Below, in pieces: positions 57,250 to 64,000 of a stretch of DNA of 64,000 bases (positions are counted from its first letter, which is position 1; each line of letters begins with the position of its first letter). A program made the translations under genes and the position numbers. The DNA lies in contig CM065325.1 in assembly GCA_033032175.1 (NCBI GenBank), positions 4,120,930-4,184,929 on the forward strand, written 5' to 3'. The notes beneath the pieces are model-generated. The model saw nothing but the letters and a program-made list of their open reading frames with translations, was not told the DNA's origin and did not search any database. This DNA comes from Saturnia japonica (lineage: Eukaryota; Arthropoda; Insecta; Lepidoptera; Saturniidae).

Positions 57250-59479
57250 CAGATTATGACCTCCACCTATGTTTCAAATAAAGCATGTAAGATCCTGTAG
57301 CTACCAGCTATAATTTATGAGTAAATGGATTATTTCTAAAAACATGTTATTTCTGCGAATAGAATATAAAAAACACGAACTAATGGCAGCTCAATAGTAA
57401 AATATAGCACACATAAAACAAAATATCTGAACGACAGAGTTGCACTCGGTGTCTTAAAAAAAAGAAACATTCATAAAGCTTAACTTGAAAAGTAAAACAT
57501 TACTTAAACATAAAATTTCATTCAAATCACTGTTACGGGTTCCGAAATACCAGTTAAATATATCTAAGATATATACAAGAATTGCTTACTTAACAGTATT
57601 AGATTAGATTACACACTCAGCCCAAAATGTTAATATTATATAAGAATATTGAAAAAAAGTATTTTGTAGGAGACAAATATTTCAATTCGACCCACAAACC
57701 ATTGCTTTTCACATTTTTACACTTAATTACTAGATACATTATATTTTAAAGAAAAGATGTTATTACATAATGATGTAATTTATTACCTTGGAATTCAAAT
57801 GTCGCGGAACAAATTTCCTGAGTTATCCTATGACAAGGGCGTCATTTCGAGAAAGTAAGCACTGTTACACCATCATGATTAATTTAAACGCATTAAAATT
57901 TCCGTAAACGAGAAATGTTACCAGTCAAATTACTTTACCGAGAGAGACGATACCTTCTTACCTCTTCATCCGTAATTTAGTTTGTGGCAAACTTTTTGAA
58001 ATTAATGTATTCAATTCGAAATGTGCTCCGCAAAACAAATCGAGACTTAAACCAATAAATCTACGTCTCCTGTTTGGTTCAGGATCATAACTTTATAAGC
58101 CAATTGTAATTGAGTCCATATATTTCTTATTAGGGTAGTCAGTGTAAAACTGAAATAATAATTTGAGGGGTGAAAAATGTAATGAAAATAGTGGGTAACT
58201 AAAATATTGTACAACTGACAGAGCGTCGACATTGTCCGTAAGAAGTATTAGAGGCCTTGAAATAAAATAACTTCTCAAAGATCTAACAATGGAAAGCAAC
58301 AAACCAATTAGAACTATCTTAATTCACTTCCTACTTGTTAAATTAAAACTATATATTAAATTAATAAATAACATTTTTTATCAGTAAATATTTAAATAGT
58401 GTTTTTAATATCTTTCAGTGACAAATTTTAAATAGTTATTATACATATTTGATTTTAAGATAATGAGAAAATTTGTTATTTAGTAAAAAAATCTTATACA
58501 TATAATATAGGAGTATAAATAAAACGTGATGATTTGGCAAAATTATGAAACTAAATAAGCTCCAAAAGGTGTTTTTAAAATATAGTAAAATTCATCATTT
58601 TAGATTGCTCACTCTGTTACCAATTATTAAGTTCTAAAACACATATACCTTAAAATATTTGTGAAATTAAAAAGAACAGTATTGTAATATTATATAGTCC
58701 TCTCTCCCCGAAGTTTTAACGCGTTACTCTTTTTTAGTGATATCCATTTATCAATTTATCTTGTTATTGTTTATGTTTAAGTTAAGTTTTTGTTCATCTA
58801 AAATATAATTAATTTTTATCTTTCTTAAATTTCATTGTTGTCTGATCACGCCGTGATCACCTGTAATTTTATTAAAAGAATAGTTTTTTTTTAATGTGTA
58901 AAGTTTAGATATGTTGGTGTGGTTTTATTAACAAATAAATAAAAATTCAGTATTACGGAAAAATGCGCAATGTAGCTTCTTCATTTCATAGATGTTGTTT
59001 CACAAGTTAAAATATTGTTAGAGCAAAATGACATGACAGTGAATTTCACAGAACAATACTAGTGTGCGTTTCGTTTTTGGTGCATTTCTGTAGCGCACTC
59101 GTTATAAAAAGGCAATTTTGTCTTGCATGCTTGTTAAATGGCTACTTCGACAAAATAAAATCAAGGTAAATTTATGTGTACGAGAAGAATTGATATTAAT
59201 AACAATAATAGATAATAATACATGATATTACGTTGTGAACATAATTTTTTATAATTATAATGTCATTGCTACTTAAACGAGTTCGTGATTCCTGACAAAA
59301 TAGAAGAAACGTCATAATAAATATACAAACGCAGAATAAAACGTTATAATTTTTATATGTTTATTCTTTAAACACCCACATGTTTAATGAAAAGTTTTAA
59401 GAGAGATTTTATTTCCGAAGAAATTTCTAACAAAGGATAAACAATTTTTTTTATAGTTTATCACTGAATAGTGATATCA
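57250..59479. other. No gene; 17-nt palindrome at 58843-58859
   Basis: TGATCACG-C-CGTGATCA stands alone in AT-rich DNA and could be a dimeric factor site. Minus ORFs at 58047-58302 are unsupported. Confidence 0.4.
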
Positions 59480-59671
59480 CTGTGACCATATATTAGCAAT
59501 CCATCGCCGGTCTTTGGTGTCAAGTCTGCAAGCGTCTCGGTAGCTGGGTAACACTAGCTGATCTTGAAACGCGATAAACTAAAGAGTGTCACTGTTACGG
59601 GTTTATCACCATGTACATGGCCGACAGGACCCAGTCGAGTACAGATGCCTACCATACCACCCGCTTGATTA
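59480..59671. repeat. Interspersed repeat, family C (copy 6), cut at right
   Basis: 'CAAGTCTGCAAGCGTCTCGG', 'AACGCGATAAACTAAAGAGT', 'CCCAGTCGAGTACAGATGCC' then 'CCGCTTGATTA', after which the expected 'CTGGATATACACC' is replaced by a Helitron-like head at 59672. Confidence 0.65.
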
Positions 59672-60110
59672 TCTAGACACACGGTAATGTGTCAGCCAAG
59701 TTCGGAACGAGCGATACCGACCAGTGTGTATATTTACACGAACTTATTTCAAGCTAATTTTGACCCCTCCAAAAGTCATGTGTGCTTTTTGTATGTATAA
59801 CAAATCACTCTTAAACACCTTTAATCCTAAATTTCACTAATAAATATATTATAGTTGTTGAGTTATTAGTTTCTGAAAAGTAGGATTTCTGTCACTCACT
59901 CACACATTTACTCATCAAAAATCTATACCACTTATAAGTGACCTTAAAATTAGGAATTAAGGTAGATCATTAAGCATTTTCAAAGGATCCAAATGAAAAA
60001 ATAAAACTTACCAAATTAGAAATCTCATATCAAAGAATGTAACATTGTTTGGAAATTATTTGAAGAACGTACATTCCTACAGCTATATGCCAAGGGTCGC
60101 GGCAGTCAAA
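59672..60110 (+). mobile_element. Helitron-like element related to 16900-17343
   Basis: Starts A|TCTAGACACACGG, then 'GTCAGCCAAGTTCGGAACGA', 'ACCAGTGTGTATATTTACAC', and ends near 'CGTACATTCCTACAGCTATA'. The 3' terminus is unclear. Confidence 0.5.
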
Positions 60111-60339
60111 ACATTCGGAACCTCTCTGTTCATTGTTTTTATTCTACGTTTTGCAAGGTTTTTTTTTTCTTTTGCTTCGCGTCGTACAATAATTATATTA
60201 ATAAAACCTTTTTGAAGTGTTGTAGGACTTCATAATTTAATATGGCTTATATTCATTGTTAATTACATGTTTTAGTATATTAAGATAACTGACTAACTGA
60301 CTGAAATAACAACGTACAGCCGTGAAAATTTGAATGCGA

Positions 60340-60564
60340 GTTCCGTTTACACTGTAGGTCAGCACATAGGAAGGATTTTTGAAAATGTAACCCTTAAGTT
60401 GGTGAAAAAGGGGGTGGAAGTTTGTATGAAAATCTATTATTTTGATTATAGATCTATGAAAATTGCTATTTAGCAAATTAGTTAGAATGATACATAACAA
60501 AATATAATAGGACATAACACATAACTCAACTAAGATGTGAGAGAAGCCACGGGAAAAGCACTAG
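60340..60564 (+). mobile_element. Helitron-like element, 3' end
   Basis: 'GGTGAAAAAGGGGGTGGAAG', 'TTTGTATGAAAATC', ending 'GAAGCCACGGGAAAAGCACTAG' in pieces, with CTAG at 60561-60564 followed by T. Confidence 0.5.
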
Positions 60565-61606
60565 TAATTAATATATCGATATCTTCAATGCCTTGTAGCT
60601 TATCTTGATGAAACACAAAAGCTCGTATGATTTCTTATTTTACTGCAAAGTATTTAAAATCAGTTTTAAATTTTAATTAAAATTTATCTTTTATTTAAAA
60701 TAAATAGTCCATAAACTTGTTTACATTATTTTCTTTTTTATTACGTAATTGTTACATTTGTACTACCGACAATGATAATTTTTTCCCACAATAACGCTTT
60801 TTAGCTGGAAGATAATGCTTTTATTAGGATTATATTTATTAGTGGTCCTTTTGTCGAAGCCATGTTAGGCATACAATGTTATAATAATTGTTTATTATAG
60901 GAACACCAACAGATTGATATGACTGAAACGATTCTATAAGTTAATTGTAAAGTCATATGAAAAAAAGTAAAACTAAATTATCAACAAATAAATTACAAAT
61001 AATTCATGACCAGTACTTTCAGCAAACCGAAATGAACTGATGCATTTACTACTGTGCATTTACACACATCCGATAAAGCGGAATTGCCGCAGGTTTGTCT
61101 AATCAGTTTTACCTCCTCATGTATGGCTTTAACGTGCTATCATCATAATACACAGCATCGCTTAACTTTGTTAAACTTATAAAGTATTTAAAAAAATCCG
61201 GTCCAGTACTTCAAACATGCTGCTTATTTAGAAAATCATAAAGACAAAAACCAATTGCTAGAATTGCTTTGTTATTTGGACAGAATCGAACATTCAAGAG
61301 ATACGAGTAGGTACATAATGTCTAACCAGCAAGATATAATCTCAACTTCTGAATACCAATTAATTCTATATATGCATAAGTTTGGGACAAGTACTGCCTC
61401 CAAATAGGATAATTTTCTTTAATACACAATTACTATAGTATATATGAATAAAACTAATTTTGTATTTGTCGTTAAATAATATAGAATTACATAATATAAT
61501 TTATATAAATATTCTTACTTGTAGACAATATAAATGGAAATTGATCTAAATAATTACAATTATATAATTTAGTTATGTCACAACCACTTCAGTTACCAGC
61601 TGTAAA
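60565..61606. other. No gene seen
   Basis: AT-rich, no repeat or ORF of note. Confidence 0.5.
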
Positions 61607-61608
61607 TA

Positions 61609-61788
61609 ATGCATATCGAGATAAAGAGGGATATAATCGGCTACTTTTGGCTTCGTAGAGCATCGGCTTCACCAAACGTAACAATCCAACAAACGTCGAG
61701 AAAACGTCACTAATGTACTGAGTGACAGAGACGAAGCTCTACGAATCTGAAAGTAGCCGATTATCTCACTCTTTAGCTCGATGTGCAT
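61609..61788. mobile_element. Foldback MITE with ~52-bp inverted repeats
   Basis: Left arm (ATGCATATCGAG..., includes 'ATAATCGGCTACTTTTGG' and 'TTCGTAGAGC') and right arm (reverse complement ATGCACATCGAG..., 'ATAATCGGCTACTTTCAG', 'TTCGTAGAGC') pair over about 52 bp with few mismatches. Total 180 bp, flanked by TA on both sides (61607-61608, 61789-61790). No coding. TA duplication suggests Tc1/mariner or a related mobiliser. Confidence 0.85.
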
Positions 61789-61790
61789 TA

Positions 61791-62511
61791 ATTACGGCCA
61801 GTAAGAATTCAGACCGCAGTGTTTAGTGCAAGCAAAGTTGCCAAATATTTATTTGTATTTTTCGTATCTTTTGACCCTTTCGTGTAACATGGAAGTAATT
61901 TTTGTAATTAACGTGATTTTCGTAACTTCTGAGGATATAAATTTTTTGTTAAACTAAATTTCATATTTTATTAAAAAATCCATAGACAAGCGGCGAAGTT
62001 ATTACAAATCACCTTCGCATTTTAAAGCAGTTAATAGTGGCGAATATGTCTGAATATTAACAAGGGTTCTTACTGTTTTGATAAAACGGTAACCAATAAA
62101 TAACTTTGATAGGAAAAATGTAACTTCTCAGGAAGGGAAACGTAACTTTTTAATCAAGTAACTTAACAAAACTGGTGTATCTTTTAACAAACCCAACATC
62201 ATATGACCAATGACAGTTGACACTTACAATCTATAATACTATGGAGTTTTTAATCTTCGGGTCACAGATTTAAAAAAAAAGCAGTTGGAGCCGGTCAGAA
62301 CATAAAAATGTCCCATTAAAGTATTCAATTGTGTAAATTTTGAATGAATATGTCATGCAATGTCAGCACCCCGTGTGCTTTATATATTATTTTAGAAATA
62401 TGCCCTCTTGTGTGTTAATACATTGTAAAAATTCTTTGCGAAAACAAAAAAAAAGGAAGACGGAATATCGTTTCATTGGTAAAAAAAGACATTTCAATAA
62501 GATTTTCCGTG
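61791..62511. other. No gene seen
   Basis: AT-rich; ORFs at 62340 and 62387 on opposite strands overlap the Helitron head and are spurious. Confidence 0.5.
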
Positions 62512-63027
62512 TTATACAATTAATAGAATTGAAGTGTCTGTTTGTAATATCAAAACAACAGTTTTTTATTAAATGCATAATATGAAAGTATATACGATAC
62601 CTATAAAAAAAGCCATTTTTAAAATTTTTGCCTGTCTGTTTGTTCAGGGTAATCTCTGAAACGGTTAGACCGATTTTGACGGAACTTTTACTGATAGATA
62701 GCTGATGATATAGGGAATAACTTAGGCTACTTTTATTTTAGAAAAATAATTAGGGTTCCACACAAATAAAAAAAAAACTTGTCATGGTGAATCAATTCGG
62801 GCGCTTAAATGGCTTATGCTGAGTAAACACAAGAGATATAGCAAATTAATTTACTACATAATTATAGGCATTAAAATGACCTACAAAAAAGTTCGGGAGA
62901 GTATACATCTATCTTCTAAGGAACACCCACAATAAGCATTTTTGTCTTTAAAATAGCCAGGAGCGGGGGTGCAAGATTCGCGTGGGCATTCTGTAGTCCA
63001 CGTGAGCGAAGCCACGGGCACAGCTAG
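62512..63027 (+). mobile_element. Helitron, family A, near full length
   Basis: Head 'TATACAATTAATAGAATTGA' (the initial TC has become TT) to hairpin CGTG-AGCGAAGC-CACG, 'GGCACAG', CTAG (63024-63027) followed by T. Interior 'AAACGGTTAGACCGATTTTG' and 'GGGCGCTTAAATGGC' matches 8103-8634 reversed. Confidence 0.72.
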
Positions 63028-64000
63028 TTGAAAATAAAATTACAAAAATGTTGCTAGGTTACAAGGAAATATTTTCCTGAAATTTATAGTAAAATATATT
63101 AAGTATATAGAGTTGAAAGATCATTTTATTTACAACCTGACTACCACGAAACCAAAAGGAGGGTAATATTTGTTACGTAATCGCTTATTTGTTTGATGAC
63201 GATCTGCAAACACAAAAAGATATATCGATATGGTTTCGAAGTAAAAACTATTGAGAACCCAAGGCAATTTAGTGTCTCAAACAAAAATCTAAAATCCATA
63301 ATGGCTGCCAAAAATTTCAAACGCTTATGACATTGGAACCATTAGGGATAAACGTGGCAAGTTAAAGCAAAAGCCAAAGAGAACCAAGAAATATTCATTG
63401 ATAATGAAAATATCAAGATAGCAGATATATATGTTCAGTTGAAAATTGGTATGTAAAGGATCTTGGGGCCCTTCATTTCAAGTAAAAAAGCAGTTGATTG
63501 ATGACGGATGACGGATCACATGCATGTCCCACATTTGTTGTTCTGAAGGCTCCATCCGCCTTTTTCTTAAATCTGTGCTTCGGGTATCCAGGCAAAGGAA
63601 CGTATTTTATGCTGGTAATGACGTCATGAAGGTCAAACAAAGGGCATAGAATTTTCATCAGAATGCAATTCCTCAATATAGTTTTTGATTAGGATATGAC
63701 TTAAAAAATGAACAATCCCAATTAAAATTTGAGAAGTTTTCATATTTATTATTATTATTTTAATTTATTGAATTAAAAATTTGTCACTGGAGTGACGTAT
63801 ATCGTAAAAAATTTATTAAGTTTCTTCAACGTAGTAAGCTTAATCAAACGTCATAAAAAAGATAAGTAAAACCATTCAATTCCATGTATCATTTGGACCA
63901 ACCATACCGAATGACCAAGTCATACGTTTACTTGTCAAGTAAAAAGAATAATACCAATCGCCCGAACCGTGAGTCACAGAGCAGTGAATTGGCCGATCCT
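63028..64000. other. No supported gene; CRE palindrome at 63619-63626
   Basis: A minus open frame at 63473-63676 reads 'KYVPLPGYPKHRFKKKADGA' and 'FRTTNVGHACDPSS', coding-like in composition but with no recognised family or splice sites. It contains the palindrome TGACGTCA, a canonical CREB site, which may be coincidental. Confidence 0.3.

Noticed and set aside
63473..63676. 67-codon minus ORF as a gene
   Set aside because: Composition is coding-like but there is no homology I recognise, no splice sites and no neighbours; kept only as a note.

Overview
This is AT-rich nuclear DNA from an insect, almost certainly a moth or butterfly. The call rests on the repeat content: Helitron-type elements with the 'TCTATAC...' head and '...CTAG|T' tail common in Lepidoptera, RTE-clade LINE tails ending in (GAT)n, two mariner copies, two tRNA-derived SINE families, A-tailed retroposons, and short (TTAGG)-type motifs. 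There are no operons, no bacterial gene layout, and no rRNA or CRISPR. No tRNA gene was seen outside SINEs.

The window is a gene-poor, repeat-dense interval. No known conserved host gene can be recognised. The best host-gene evidence is a set of short exons at 18160-18816 (+), whose splice sites and phases fit one open frame, with a possible further exon at about 23852-24059. Weaker single-exon candidates are a 45-codon secreted-peptide-like ORF at 50070-50207 (-) and a 42-codon F-box-like ORF at 37045-37173 (+). Promoter-like, CpG-rich patches lie at 27780-27926, 53261-53640 and 25112-25380.

Layout. 0-7.8 kb: Helitron fragments and a 5'-inverted RTE LINE. 7.83-13.06 kb: a direct tandem duplication of a ~2.6 kb unit holding a Helitron, a SINE, a second Helitron head and part of an LTR element that itself carries a retroposon; the LTR element's primer-binding site and empty-site LTR follow at 13.1-13.2 kb. 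13.5-17.4 kb: a retroposon with a 12-bp target-site duplication and more Helitron pieces. 17.4-25.4 kb: the candidate gene, a complete Helitron, an RTE tail and a broken mariner. 25.4-36.4 kb: gene-free DNA, LINE remnants, a composite SINE repeat and a hAT-like MITE. 36.4-44.8 kb: an RTE tail, a second mariner fused to a Helitron head, a SINE with clean duplications and LINE remnants. 44.8-64 kb: long gene-free stretches with a Helitron, a second copy of the composite repeat, a foldback MITE and a last Helitron.

I found no new multi-gene system. The most informative signals are (i) the candidate split gene, (ii) nested insertions that can be ordered in time because filled and empty target sites are both present, and (iii) a mariner whose third catalytic aspartate has become asparagine and whose 5' end is replaced by a Helitron terminus. 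All comparisons were made by eye; no alignment or database search was run, and edges of diverged repeats are approximate.
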